A stretch of 64,000 nt of DNA from Sphingopyxis sp. GW247-27LB (GTDB lineage Bacteria > Pseudomonadota > Alphaproteobacteria > Sphingomonadales > Sphingomonadaceae), in assembly GCF_002277025.1 (NCBI RefSeq), contig NZ_NIWD01000002.1, positions 404,241 through 468,240 on the forward strand, written 5' to 3'. The notes beneath the pieces are model-generated. The model did no database searches, was not told the origin of the DNA, and worked only from the letters and a program-made list of their open reading frames with translations. Each line of letters opens with the position of its first letter. The stretch's first letter is position 1. Position numbers and translations under genes: made by a program. Shown here in pieces: positions 50,167 through 58,610 of the stretch.

Positions 50167-51528
50167 ATGAGCAACCGACCGATCGCCGCCATCATCCTTG
50201 CCGCGGGCAAGGGCACGCGCATGAAATCCGACCTGCACAAGGTGCTGCATCCCATCGCCAGCCGGCCGATGCTGATGCACCTGATGGCGAGCGTCGACGC
50301 GCTGAACCCCGCAAAGAAGGTCGTGGTCGTCGGCGACAAGGCCGATCAGATCGAGGCGGCGCTGGGCGGCAGCGCGAGCCTCGCGGTGCAGGAGCCGCAG
50401 CTCGGCACCGGCCATGCGGTGCAGCAGGCCGAAGCGGCGCTCGCGGGCTTCGACGGCGATGTGCTGATCCTTTACGGCGACGTGCCGTTCGTGCCCACAG
50501 CGACGATGCGGGCGATGATCGACCGGCTGAACGCGCCCGATGCGCCCGCGGTCGTCGTGCTCGCCTTCGAGCCCGCCGACGCCCAGCATTATGGCCGCGT
50601 GATCACCGAAGCCGATCGCGTGACGAAGATGGTCGAATATAAGGATGCGACCGAGGCCGAACGCGCGGTCAAGCTCTGCAATTCGGGGCTGATGGCCGCG
50701 AAGGCGACGGATTTGTTCGCGCTGCTCGCGCGCGTCACCGACGACAATGCGGCGAAGGAATATTACCTCGTCGATATCGTCAACATCGCCAACGCCGACG
50801 GGCGGCCCTGCGCGGTGGTCACGACCGATCCGTTCGACGTCACAGGCATCAACAGCCGCGCCGAGCTCGCGGCGATGGAGGGCGCGTGGCAGGCGCGGCG
50901 ACGCGCGGCGGCGATGGCGGGCGGCGCCAGCCTGATCGCGCCCGATACCGTCTGGTTCGCCTGGGATACTCAGCTCGGCCGCGACGTGCTGATCGAACCC
51001 AACGTCTTCTTCGGTCCCGGAGTCAGCGTCGCCGACGGCGTGCGGATCCGCGCCAACAGCCATATCGAAGGCGCGGCGATCGGCGCGGGGTGCGAGGTCG
51101 GCCCCTTCGCGCGCCTCCGCCCCGGCACGGTGCTGGGCGAAAAGGCGAAGATCGGCAATTTCGTCGAGACCAAGAAGGCGGTGCTCGGCAAGGGCGCGAA
51201 AGCGAACCACCTGACCTATCTGGGCGACGCCACCGTCGGCGCGGGCGCGAACATCGGCGCGGGGACGATCACCTGCAATTACGACGGCTATTTCAAATAT
51301 CAGACGGTGATCGGCGAGAACGCCTTCATCGGATCGAACAGCGCGCTCGTCGCGCCGGTGAAGATCGGCCGCGACGCGATCGTCGGCGCGGGCAGCGCGG
51401 TGACCCGCGACGTCGCCGACGGCGAACTGCGCCTCGTCCGCGGCGAGCAACTCGTCAAGCCCGGCTGGGCCGACCGCTTCCACGACGCGATGCGCAAGAA
51501 GAAGGCGGCGGAGAAAGGGACGAAATAG
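50167..51528 (+). CDS. glmU: Bifunctional GlcNAc-1-phosphate uridyltransferase / GlcN-1-phosphate acetyltransferase
   Basis: Predicted 453-residue cytoplasmic enzyme that makes UDP-GlcNAc for peptidoglycan and lipopolysaccharide. The N-terminal nucleotidyltransferase has AAIILAAGKGTRMKS and LYGDVPFVPTATM. The C-terminal left-handed beta-helix shows hexapeptide repeats with the acetyltransferase segment YLGDATVGAGANIGAGTITC and NYDGYFKYQT. The ATG at 50167 has GGGAG six bases upstream and gives the usual N terminus; an ATG at 50155 is four codons earlier. glmS of the same pathway lies 2 kb downstream. Confidence 0.95.
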   Translation: MSNRPIAAIILAAGKGTRMKSDLHKVLHPIASRPMLMHLMASVDALNPAKKVVVVGDKADQIEAALGGSASLAVQEPQLGTGHAVQQAEAALAGFDGDVLILYGDVPFVPTATMRAMIDRLNAPDAPAVVVLAFEPADAQHYGRVITEADRVTKMVEYKDATEAERAVKLCNSGLMAAKATDLFALLARVTDDNAAKEYYLVDIVNIANADGRPCAVVTTDPFDVTGINSRAELAAMEGAWQARRRAAAMAGGASLIAPDTVWFAWDTQLGRDVLIEPNVFFGPGVSVADGVRIRANSHIEGAAIGAGCEVGPFARLRPGTVLGEKAKIGNFVETKKAVLGKGAKANHLTYLGDATVGAGANIGAGTITCNYDGYFKYQTVIGENAFIGSNSALVAPVKIGRDAIVGAGSAVTRDVADGELRLVRGEQLVKPGWADRFHDAMRKKKAAEKGTK

Positions 51529-51576
51529 CCTCCCGGCATTCGATCCCGGCGCCGCGTCGCCAGGTCCGGTTTCGCG

Positions 51577-52314
51577 TCAGCGATCCTTGCCGCTCTGTTC
51601 GGCTATATAGTTCAGTTCCTGCAGCGAGGCTTCGTCGCCGGGCACGATCGCCAGGCATTTGTCGAGCGCGGCGCGGGCCTCGTCCCAGTGGCGCAGTTCG
51701 GATTGGTTGAAGGCGATGCCGCGATAGGATCGGCAACGCCGGTTGTTGCGAATGCGCTGCACCGCGGCCTTGTCTTCCATGAAGTCGAGCGACAGATCGT
51801 TCGTCTCGCTCGCCCGGGTGAAGATTTCGAGCGACTTTTCCCATTGGCGCCCGGCCTTGTACCATTCGCCGAGTTCATTGGCGTAGTGATTATTGTCAGG
51901 ATCCATCGCGACCGCCGCCTCGAGATTGGGCAGCGCGTCATCGCGGCGGCCAAGGTCGATCAGCGCAAATCCCTTGAGGAAATAGGCGTCGCAGATATTG
52001 GGCGACAGAGCGACGGTCGTCGCAGTTTCTTTGCTGCTTCCCTCGTTTGCAGCCGCCGCGGCGCTCATCAACTGGGTCAGCGTATCGCCCGGTCCCGACG
52101 CGCAGACATAGGCGGTGTCGGGGCTGCGCCCGGCCTCGAAGCGCCCGATGATCTCCTGTGCCTTGGCAACAGTCTGGCCGAAGTCCTTGGCACGCAAGGC
52201 ATCCATGGCTTCTCCGATGGCGATCGAGTCGGCATCGTCCTGCGTGTCCGCCGATGCGGGAACCGCGACAAGGCTTAGGGTCGCGGCAAATATCATGGCA
52301 ACTGGTCGAAACAT
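51577..52314 (-). CDS. Secreted TPR-repeat protein
   Basis: Predicted 245-residue periplasmic protein with a signal peptide ending near VPASADTQ (about residue 23). Tetratricopeptide-like helices occupy the middle and end: KGFALIDLGRRDDALPNLEA, ANELGEWYKAGRQWEKSLEI and SELRHWDEARAALDKCLAI. Such repeats mediate protein contacts; no partner is evident. The ATG at 52314 was chosen because it starts the signal peptide. It is convergent with glmU. Confidence 0.75.
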   Translation of the reverse strand: MFRPVAMIFAATLSLVAVPASADTQDDADSIAIGEAMDALRAKDFGQTVAKAQEIIGRFEAGRSPDTAYVCASGPGDTLTQLMSAAAAANEGSSKETATTVALSPNICDAYFLKGFALIDLGRRDDALPNLEAAVAMDPDNNHYANELGEWYKAGRQWEKSLEIFTRASETNDLSLDFMEDKAAVQRIRNNRRCRSYRGIAFNQSELRHWDEARAALDKCLAIVPGDEASLQELNYIAEQSGKDR

Positions 52315-52481
52315 CGTCACTCTCCCCCGAACGCATGTCATAAGCCGCTGCGCCGCAGAGGCAACTTTGAAAGCGTGAAAGCGTTTGCGAACCTTGCATT
52401 TGCCTCGAGAGCATCGTCCAGGGACTGATCTGCCGGGACGGAAGAGGGAAGGCCGAAGGCCATGAAGCTGGAGAAAATGAT

Positions 52482-52799
52482 TTGAGCGACCGCTACACCG
52501 ACACGCCTTTCCTGCGCTTCGTCGATGCCTATGTGCTCCGCGCGATCGGCCATCTCGACACCGCGACCGCCGCCTATTGCGACGCGATGGTGCCGCAGCT
52601 CCGGCAAAGCTTCGCCACGGCGGAAGGCGGCTGGGTCGAGATCGTCGAGCGGCAGATGAAATTCCCGCCCGAGCTGCCCGGGCAGATTCGCAAGATATGG
52701 GAAGACGGCAAGGCGCGCTTCGCGGAAGGCCACGGCGAGGCGCCCGATCCGGTGCAGTTCGCGATGATCTTCGTCGACCGGAATTTCGGGCGGAACTGA
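52482..52799 (+). CDS. Small conserved protein, function unknown
   Basis: Predicted 105-residue soluble helical protein. Its core is TPFLRFVDAYVLRAIGHLD, then VERQMKFPPELPGQIRKIWE and the C-terminal PVQFAMIFVDRNFGRN. I recall similar short proteins in other sphingomonads but no assigned function. The start is a TTG at 52482 with GGAG nine bases upstream. A seven-codon reading frame (ATG at 52462) ends at the TGA overlapping this start region, which may couple translation. Confidence 0.6.
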   Translation: MSDRYTDTPFLRFVDAYVLRAIGHLDTATAAYCDAMVPQLRQSFATAEGGWVEIVERQMKFPPELPGQIRKIWEDGKARFAEGHGEAPDPVQFAMIFVDRNFGRN

Positions 52800-52815
52800 A
52801 ACGCTTACTTGCAAT

Positions 52816-52834
52816 GATATCATGATATGATATC
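52816..52834. promoter_or_regulatory. Perfect palindromic operator of the toxin-antitoxin operon
   Basis: GATATCATGATATGATATC is a perfect inverted repeat of two 8-base arms around three bases. It ends two bases before the antitoxin start codon. Ribbon-helix-helix antitoxins usually autorepress through such a palindrome. Confidence 0.7.
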
Positions 52835-52836
52835 GG

Positions 52837-53067
52837 ATGTTCATGCGATTCCTCGCCGATATTCCCGACGACGATGTCCAGTGGCTCGACGCGCTCGCGG
52901 CCGGTCAGGGCGTGTCGCGTGCGGAGCTCGTCCGCCGTGCGATCGCGGTCTATCGCGCCGAGGTGTCGGGCGATGCCATCGACAATGCCTTCGGCATATG
53001 GCGCGCACGTGACGACATTGGCGACGGGCTCAAGTATCAGCGTCGCCTGCGGGGCAAGCGCGAATGA
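52837..53067 (+). CDS. Ribbon-helix-helix antitoxin
   Basis: Predicted 76-residue DNA-binding antitoxin. The N-terminal RHH is MRFLADIPDDDVQWLDALAA followed by GVSRAELVRRAIAVYRAE; the C-terminal tail AFGIWRARDDIGDGLKYQRRL would wrap the toxin. The stop overlaps the PIN toxin start as ATGA, the usual antitoxin-first layout. A 19-base palindrome directly precedes it. An ATG two codons later is also possible. Confidence 0.82.
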   Translation: MFMRFLADIPDDDVQWLDALAAGQGVSRAELVRRAIAVYRAEVSGDAIDNAFGIWRARDDIGDGLKYQRRLRGKRE

Positions 53068-53432
53068 TCGAGGCGCAGTTCGACAGCGACATCCTGATCG
53101 ACGCCTTGAACGGCGTCGAGGCCGCGCGCAGCGAGATTCGCCGCGCCGGCCGCCGGAGCGTCAGCCGGATCAGCTGGACCGAGGTCATGTCGGCCGCCGA
53201 TCCCGCGTCGGTCAAGGCGGTCGAGGCGTTCCTTGGCTGCTTCGCGGTCGAAGAGGTCGGCGATGCGGTGGCCCGGCGCGCCGCCGCGCTGAGGGCCGAG
53301 CGCAAGGGCTTGACGCTGGCGGACGCCTTTGTCTTGGCTACCGCGCAAATATCGGGCCGCATCCTCGTTACGCGCAATATCAAGGTGTTTCCGGCCGCGA
53401 TGCCGGGTATTCGCGTTCCCTATACGCTCTGA
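53064..53432 (+). CDS. PIN-domain toxin (VapC-like ribonuclease)
   Basis: Predicted 122-residue magnesium-dependent endoribonuclease. PIN acidic residues are visible at Asp9 (FDSDILID), Glu40 (ISWTEVMSA) and Asp87 (TLADAFVLATA), followed by TRNIKVFP near residue 104, where Asn105 stands at the fourth site. VapC toxins cleave tRNA or rRNA when the antitoxin is degraded. It overlaps the antitoxin gene and ends 17 bases before glmS. Confidence 0.85.
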   Translation: MIEAQFDSDILIDALNGVEAARSEIRRAGRRSVSRISWTEVMSAADPASVKAVEAFLGCFAVEEVGDAVARRAAALRAERKGLTLADAFVLATAQISGRILVTRNIKVFPAAMPGIRVPYTL

Positions 53433-53449
53433 AAGAAAGCCAGACCCCC

Positions 53450-55273
53450 ATGTGCGGAATTATCGGAATCATTGGCAAGGACCAAGTGGCGGATCGTCTG
53501 GTCGACGGCCTCAAGCGGATGGAATATCGCGGTTATGATTCGGCGGGCGTGTGCACGGTCGAGGGCGGCCAGCTCGTCCGCCGCCGTGCCGAGGGCAAGC
53601 TCGCCAATCTCGTCAAGGAACTCGCGGGCAACCCCGCACCCGGCACCGTCGGCATCGCGCACACGCGCTGGGCGACGCACGGCGCGCCGACCACCAACAA
53701 CGCGCACCCGCACGCGACGGGCGAGGTCGCGCTCGTCCACAACGGGATCATCGAGAATTTCAAGCCGCTGCGCGAAGCACTCACCGGCCGCGGGCGCGTT
53801 TTCGAAAGCGAGACCGATACCGAGGTCGTCGCGCATCTCGTCTCCGAACAGGTCGAGGCGGGCAAGTCGCCCGCCGATGCGGTGAAGGCGGTGCTGCCGC
53901 AGCTGCGCGGCGCCTTCGCGCTCGCCATCGCCTTTCGCAGCCATCCCGACCTGCTTATCGGCGCGCGGCTGGGATCGCCGCTCGTCGTCGGCTATGGCGA
54001 AGGCGAAACCTATCTGGGGTCGGATGCCCTGGCCCTGGCGCCGCTGACGCAAAAGATCGCCTATCTGGAGGAAGGCGATTGGGTGATCATCGGCCGCGAC
54101 GGTGCGCAGATTTTCGATCATGAAAACAATCCAGTGGAGCGCGAAGTTACCACAAGTGGCGTCTCCGCCGCGACGATCGAGAAGGGCAATTACCGCCACT
54201 ATATGCAAAAGGAGATCTTCGAGCAGCCGACGGTGGTCGCGCAGACGCTCTCCTCCTACATCCGCCCGCTCGAACAGACGGTCGCGCTGCCGCAGATGGA
54301 TTTCGACCTGAGCAAGATCGACCGCATCACGATCGTCGCGTGCGGCACCAGCTTCTACGCCGGCATGGTCGCCAAATATTGGTTCGAAACCTTCGCGCGC
54401 GTCCCCGTCGACATCGATGTCGCGTCGGAATTCCGCTACCGCGACCCGGTGCTCGCACCCGGCGGGCTCGCGCTCTTCATTTCGCAGTCGGGCGAGACCG
54501 CCGACACGCTCGCGGCGCTGCGCCATTGCAAGGCGCACGGCCAGACGATCGCGGTCGTCGTCAACGTGCCTACGAGCAGCATGGCGCGCGAGGCCGACCT
54601 CCTGCTCCCCACCCATGCGGGCCCCGAGATCGGCGTCGCCTCGACCAAGGCCTTCACTTGCCAACTTGCGGTGCTCGCCGCGCTCGCCGCGCACCTCGCG
54701 CTCAAGAAGGGCAAGCTCAGCGAGGAACAGGAGCGCGAGATCGTCCGCCACCTGATCGAGGCGCCCGCGGCGCTCAACGCGGCGCTCGCGCACGACGAGG
54801 ATATCGCGGCGATGGCGCACCTCGTCGCCCCGGCGCGCGACGTCCTTTATCTCGGCCGCGGCCCCGACTATCCGCTCGCCCTCGAAGGCGCATTGAAACT
54901 CAAGGAAATCAGCTATATCCACGCCGAAGGTTATGCGTCGGGTGAAATGAAGCACGGACCCATAGCGCTGATCGACGAGGCGGTTCCGGTCGTCGTCCTC
55001 GCGCCCTCGGGCCCACTGTTCGAAAAGACGGTGAGCAATATGCAGGAGGTCCGCGCGCGCGGCGGCAAGGTCGTGCTGATCAGCGACGCCGAGGGTCTCG
55101 CCGAAGCCGGCGAAGGCTGCCTCGCGACGATCGAGATGCCCAAGGTCCACCCGCTGATCGCGCCGCTCGTCTATGCGGTACCGGTACAGCTTCTGGCCTA
55201 TCATGTCGCGGTGGCGAAGGGCACCGACGTCGACCAGCCGCGCAACTTGGCGAAGTCGGTGACGGTGGAATGA
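53450..55273 (+). CDS. glmS: Glucosamine-6-phosphate synthase
   Basis: Predicted 607-residue cytoplasmic amidotransferase converting fructose 6-phosphate and glutamine to glucosamine 6-phosphate, the first step toward UDP-GlcNAc. Cys2 (MCGIIGIIG) is the glutaminase nucleophile after removal of Met. HTRWATHGAPTTNNAHPH is in the glutaminase domain, and the SIS domains hold VACGTSFYAGMVAKYW, ISQSGETADTLAAL and the C-terminal LAKSVTVE. Length equals E. coli GlmS (609). The last bases overlap the start of the next, lower-GC gene. Confidence 0.97.
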   Translation: MCGIIGIIGKDQVADRLVDGLKRMEYRGYDSAGVCTVEGGQLVRRRAEGKLANLVKELAGNPAPGTVGIAHTRWATHGAPTTNNAHPHATGEVALVHNGIIENFKPLREALTGRGRVFESETDTEVVAHLVSEQVEAGKSPADAVKAVLPQLRGAFALAIAFRSHPDLLIGARLGSPLVVGYGEGETYLGSDALALAPLTQKIAYLEEGDWVIIGRDGAQIFDHENNPVEREVTTSGVSAATIEKGNYRHYMQKEIFEQPTVVAQTLSSYIRPLEQTVALPQMDFDLSKIDRITIVACGTSFYAGMVAKYWFETFARVPVDIDVASEFRYRDPVLAPGGLALFISQSGETADTLAALRHCKAHGQTIAVVVNVPTSSMAREADLLLPTHAGPEIGVASTKAFTCQLAVLAALAAHLALKKGKLSEEQEREIVRHLIEAPAALNAALAHDEDIAAMAHLVAPARDVLYLGRGPDYPLALEGALKLKEISYIHAEGYASGEMKHGPIALIDEAVPVVVLAPSGPLFEKTVSNMQEVRARGGKVVLISDAEGLAEAGEGCLATIEMPKVHPLIAPLVYAVPVQLLAYHVAVAKGTDVDQPRNLAKSVTVE

Positions 55274-56259
55274 GCTTGATGAATAGCTGTCCGATCTGGG
55301 GGACGCCCGCGCAGCGAATTGCCGGATATGAAGGCAGGGATGGCATTGCCGTGGACTCGCCAAGGGCAGGTGGGAAATTCTTTATCTCACACAGCGCGAA
55401 GATGAATCTTCAAAATTCTGATGATTCCTTGCGAGCCAAAGTCTCTTTTGAGATTGTTAGACACAACTATATTTCGTCAATACCAGAAATTTCAACCGGC
55501 ACCATCGAAGCATTGGCTTCGACCCAATTGAAGGTAACAGATCGATCGGTTTGGCTTTTGAGATTTTTGGTCAAAAGATCGAAGCATCTCGGAGAGATTC
55601 TTGATCATTTCTCAGTCGTCGATACCCAATCCAACGATACCTTCTTTTACATTGGGCGAAAGCTGGGCCCTGGGGCTGCTGAGCTTTTCGCGTGGAGCGG
55701 CTCGGTAGAAACCGATGAGGTCATCTTCCTTCTTGATATTCTCCAAGAGCGCGGTGCCGTTCGGTTAGCTGACGATCAACCTATCCCGAAAATCACGGTC
55801 ATGGCAAAGGGGTACGACGAGGTGTCTCCAGCAGGCTCAAATGGCGAGCATGAGCAAGCTTTTGTAGCGATGTGGTTTGATAACTCGATGCTTGAGCCAT
55901 ACGAACTCGGCATCGAAACTGCTGTTCGCTCGGCCGGATACCGTCCTATGAGGATCGATCGGAAAGAGCACGTCAACAAAATCGACGACGAGATAATAGC
56001 AGAGATACGACGATCTCGTTTTCTAGTCGCCGATTTCACTTCCCAACCAGCTTCTCCGCGCGGAGGCGTATACTTTGAAGCAGGATTTGCATTGGCGCTA
56101 GGAAAACCGGTTATCTGGACTTGCCGAGAGGATTTAATCGAGCACGTCCACTTTGATACCCGGCAATTTAATCACATCGTCTGGGCTGACCCAGCGCAGC
56201 TCCGAGATCGTTTGCTCAACCGTATTCTCGCGGTTCTGGGACAAGGTCCCTTGAACTGA
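55270..56259 (+). CDS. Protein with C-terminal TIR/deoxyribosyltransferase-like domain
   Basis: Predicted 329-residue soluble protein. The C-terminal 130 residues (QAFVAMWFDNSMLEPYELGI, then KIDDEIIAEIRRSRFLVADF, GVYFEAGFALALGKPVIWTC) resemble nucleoside 2-deoxyribosyltransferase-like or TIR-like NAD/nucleotide domains found in stress and defence proteins. The N terminus CPIWGTPA and VDSPRAGGKFFIS looks like a zinc ribbon with cysteines lost. The middle is helical and unassigned. The gene is clearly AT-richer than its neighbours and overlaps glmS as ATGA, so horizontal entry is likely. Enzyme activity is unproven. Confidence 0.6.
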   Translation: MSLMNSCPIWGTPAQRIAGYEGRDGIAVDSPRAGGKFFISHSAKMNLQNSDDSLRAKVSFEIVRHNYISSIPEISTGTIEALASTQLKVTDRSVWLLRFLVKRSKHLGEILDHFSVVDTQSNDTFFYIGRKLGPGAAELFAWSGSVETDEVIFLLDILQERGAVRLADDQPIPKITVMAKGYDEVSPAGSNGEHEQAFVAMWFDNSMLEPYELGIETAVRSAGYRPMRIDRKEHVNKIDDEIIAEIRRSRFLVADFTSQPASPRGGVYFEAGFALALGKPVIWTCREDLIEHVHFDTRQFNHIVWADPAQLRDRLLNRILAVLGQGPLN

Positions 56260-56327
56260 GGCTATCTCTGGAACAGGTCTTTGCCGTGATGGGCTCCAGA
56301 GAGCATTAGGGACGATATCGAATTCTG

Positions 56328-56741
56328 ATGGATTGGAATACCACCTGCCATTGCGGCGCCGTCTCGATTCGCCTCGCCAAGGCACCTGAAGAGATCGTCG
56401 AATGCAATTGCTCGCTCTGCTTTTCGCACGGAATCCTCTGGGCCTATTATTCGCCGCGCGATGTGGTGATCGAGGGCGAGACACGGACCTATAATCGCGC
56501 CGACCGGCCGAACCCCAATTCGGACCTGCATTTTTGCCCGACCTGCGGTTGTTCGACCCACTGGTCGGCGACCGAGGGGCTGATCGAGCGGATGGGCGGC
56601 GAGGTCGATCTGATGGGCGTCAACATGCGCCTGTTCGCCCCGTCGCAGCTCAGCGGTTTGAAGCTGAGCTTTCCCGACGGACGCCACTGGTCGGGCGAGG
56701 GATCGTGGGACTATGCGCGCGAGTCCGGGGTCATGCCCTGA
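56328..56741 (+). CDS. GFA-family zinc protein
   Basis: Predicted 137-residue member of the glutathione-dependent formaldehyde-activating (GFA/CENP-V) family. Zinc ligands are visible: CHCGAVSIRL near residue 8, CNCSLC near residue 27 and CPTCGCSTHW near residue 70. Members bind small thiol adducts; the real substrate is not evident and formaldehyde detoxification should not be assumed. Four bases separate it from the HAD gene that follows. Confidence 0.85.
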   Translation: MDWNTTCHCGAVSIRLAKAPEEIVECNCSLCFSHGILWAYYSPRDVVIEGETRTYNRADRPNPNSDLHFCPTCGCSTHWSATEGLIERMGGEVDLMGVNMRLFAPSQLSGLKLSFPDGRHWSGEGSWDYARESGVMP

Positions 56742-56745
56742 TCCG

Positions 56746-57405
56746 ATGACCCCAGCCGCGATCATCTTCGACTTCGACGGCGTCATCGCCGACAGCGAGG
56801 TGCGGGCGAACCAGACGCTCGCCGAAAGCCTGACCGCGATCGGGCTGCCGACGAGCTACGACGACTGCTTGCGCGACTATTACGGGCATAATTGGCAGGA
56901 GACGCAGCGGCGGATCGAGGCGCGCTTCGGCCGTGCGCTTCCCGCCGATTTCCGGGAGCGTCACCGCGAACGCGCGCGGGCGCGCTTCGCCGAGGGGTTC
57001 GGGCCGGTGCCCGGCGCGCCCGAGTTTCTCGCGTCATTGGGCGACCGGCCGCGCGCGGTCGCCTCGTCGAGCAGCCCCGCCTATATCGCGATGTCGCTGG
57101 ATCGCTTCGGCCTCGCGCATCATTTCGGGCGCCATGTCTACAGCGCCGACGGCTGGGACCGCGGCAAGCCGCATCCCGACATCTATCTCGCCGCTGCGAA
57201 GGGGCTAGAGGTCGATCCGGCGACATGCCTCGCGATCGAGGATTCGCCGACCGGTGCACAGGCCGCGCTCGCGGCGGGGATGACGGTGGTGGGTTTTTGC
57301 GGCGCGGGGCACATCGCCGACCGCGCAGCGCATGGCGCAGTGCTGCGCGCGGTCGGGGTGCACAATGTTGCGCACCGTTTCGACGAGATCGTTGTCGCCG
57401 CTTGA
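56746..57405 (+). CDS. HAD-superfamily sugar-phosphatase-like hydrolase
   Basis: Predicted 219-residue phosphatase or beta-phosphoglucomutase-like enzyme. Motif I is AIIFDFDGVIADSEVRANQT at the N terminus, motif II VASSSSPAYIAMSLD, motif III KPHPDIYLAAAKGL, and motif IV CLAIEDSPTGAQAALAAGM. The cap is helical, as in the YniC/GS1 group acting on small sugar phosphates. The ATG at 56746 was chosen as the start of the first strand; an earlier frame overlaps the GFA gene. Confidence 0.85.
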   Translation: MTPAAIIFDFDGVIADSEVRANQTLAESLTAIGLPTSYDDCLRDYYGHNWQETQRRIEARFGRALPADFRERHRERARARFAEGFGPVPGAPEFLASLGDRPRAVASSSSPAYIAMSLDRFGLAHHFGRHVYSADGWDRGKPHPDIYLAAAKGLEVDPATCLAIEDSPTGAQAALAAGMTVVGFCGAGHIADRAAHGAVLRAVGVHNVAHRFDEIVVAA

Positions 57406-57415
57406 CTCCACTATT

Positions 57416-57513
57416 CGTCACCCCGGACTTGATCCGGTCGTCACCCCGGACTTGATCCGGGGTCTGCCTGCCTTGAAGGAAAAGGCGGATCCCGGGTCAA
57501 GCCCGGGATGACG
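57416..57513. repeat. REP-like palindromic repeat cluster A
   Basis: CGTCACCCCGGACTTGATCC occurs twice in tandem (57416 and 57439), and an inverted relative (GATCCCGGGTCAAGCCCGGG plus ATGACG) lies at 57488-57513. Interspersed elements of this sort are common in sphingomonad and other alphaproteobacterial intergenic DNA. The rest of the 315-base gap (57406-57720) holds nothing recognisable apart from a GAAGGAGA ribosome-binding site at its end. Confidence 0.75.
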
Positions 57514-57720
57514 AAGACGGGGCGAGGGCCGCTGCACCTGAGCTTCCTTGGCAACGCGCCCGGGATGAAAAACCGCTGTCCTACAAAGCATGGGCGGGTT
57601 AGCCTACCCTATCAGGCCTAGACCGGTGGAGCCGCTGTGCAGCCGCTGCGCGATGCGAATTGCGAGTGAAGTTGCCCAGTTTTCCGCGCCTTTCGATGAA
57701 AGGCCCGAAGGAGAGAGACC

Positions 57721-58590
57721 ATGTGCAATGACATCACCGAAGCCGACCTCGACCGCGCCGGGCTTCCCGTCCGGCGGCGCGAGTTCGGCGCCCTCGTCGG
57801 GGCCGGGGCGCTCGCGTCGATGCTGCCCGCCGCCGCCTGTGCGGCCGGCGCGGTGAGCGGGCGCGACGTTTCGATCGCCACCGCCGACGGCACCTGCGAC
57901 GCCTATTTCGTCGCGCCGGGCGAAGGCAGGCACCCCGGAGTGCTGATCTGGCCCGACATTCGCGGCCTGCGCCCCGCCTTTCGCCAGATGGCCGACCGGC
58001 TGGCGGGCGAGGGCTATGCGGTGCTGTGCGTCAACCCCTTCTATCGCTGGGCGAAATCGCCGGTGGTCTATGCGGGCCATGATTTCGACGACCCCGCGGT
58101 GCGCGAGACGCTGTTCGGCTATCTGAAGCGGCTCGACAAGGCGGCGGTGACGACCGACGCGACCGCGCATCTCGCCTTCCTCGATGCGCAGAAGGAGGTC
58201 GATAGCGCAAAGGGCATTGGCACCGCGGGCTATTGCATGGGCGGGCCGATGGTCATCTACACCGCCGCGCTCAGCCCCGAGCGGGTGAAGGCGGCGGCGA
58301 GCTTCCACGGCGCGAGCATCGGCACCGACAAGCCCGACAGCCCCCACCTCCTGATCCCCCAGACCAAGGCGGGCTTTCTGTTCGCGATCGCCGACAATGA
58401 CGACCAGGAAAATCCCGAGGAAAAGACCCGGCTGAAGGCGGTGCTCGACCCGCGTCCCGAATGGCACGAGGTCGAGGTCTACAAGGGCGCGCTCCACGGC
58501 TGGTGCCCGCCGGACGGTCGCGCCTATAATGAGGCGGCGGCCGAAAAGGCGTGGGGCCGGATGCAGGTGCTGTTCAAGGCGGCGCTCTGA
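57721..58590 (+). CDS. Dienelactone hydrolase family protein with Tat-like leader
   Basis: Predicted 289-residue alpha/beta hydrolase. The nucleophile is Cys172 in the elbow GTAGYCMGGPMVIY, as in dienelactone hydrolases, with a later Asp in FAIADNDDQ and His in YKGALHGWCPP. Near the N terminus RRREFGALVGAGALASMLPA looks like a twin-arginine export signal, followed by an alanine-rich cleavage region. The substrate is unknown; secretion to the periplasm is inferred. Confidence 0.82.
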   Translation: MCNDITEADLDRAGLPVRRREFGALVGAGALASMLPAAACAAGAVSGRDVSIATADGTCDAYFVAPGEGRHPGVLIWPDIRGLRPAFRQMADRLAGEGYAVLCVNPFYRWAKSPVVYAGHDFDDPAVRETLFGYLKRLDKAAVTTDATAHLAFLDAQKEVDSAKGIGTAGYCMGGPMVIYTAALSPERVKAAASFHGASIGTDKPDSPHLLIPQTKAGFLFAIADNDDQENPEEKTRLKAVLDPRPEWHEVEVYKGALHGWCPPDGRAYNEAAAEKAWGRMQVLFKAAL

Positions 58591-58610
58591 CGCCTCCGTC
58601 CTTCGATGCG

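Noticed and set aside
57416..57513. Possible CRISPR array
   Set aside because: Only two tandem copies with a one-base gap and an inverted third copy; no spacers or cas genes. It fits a REP-type element.
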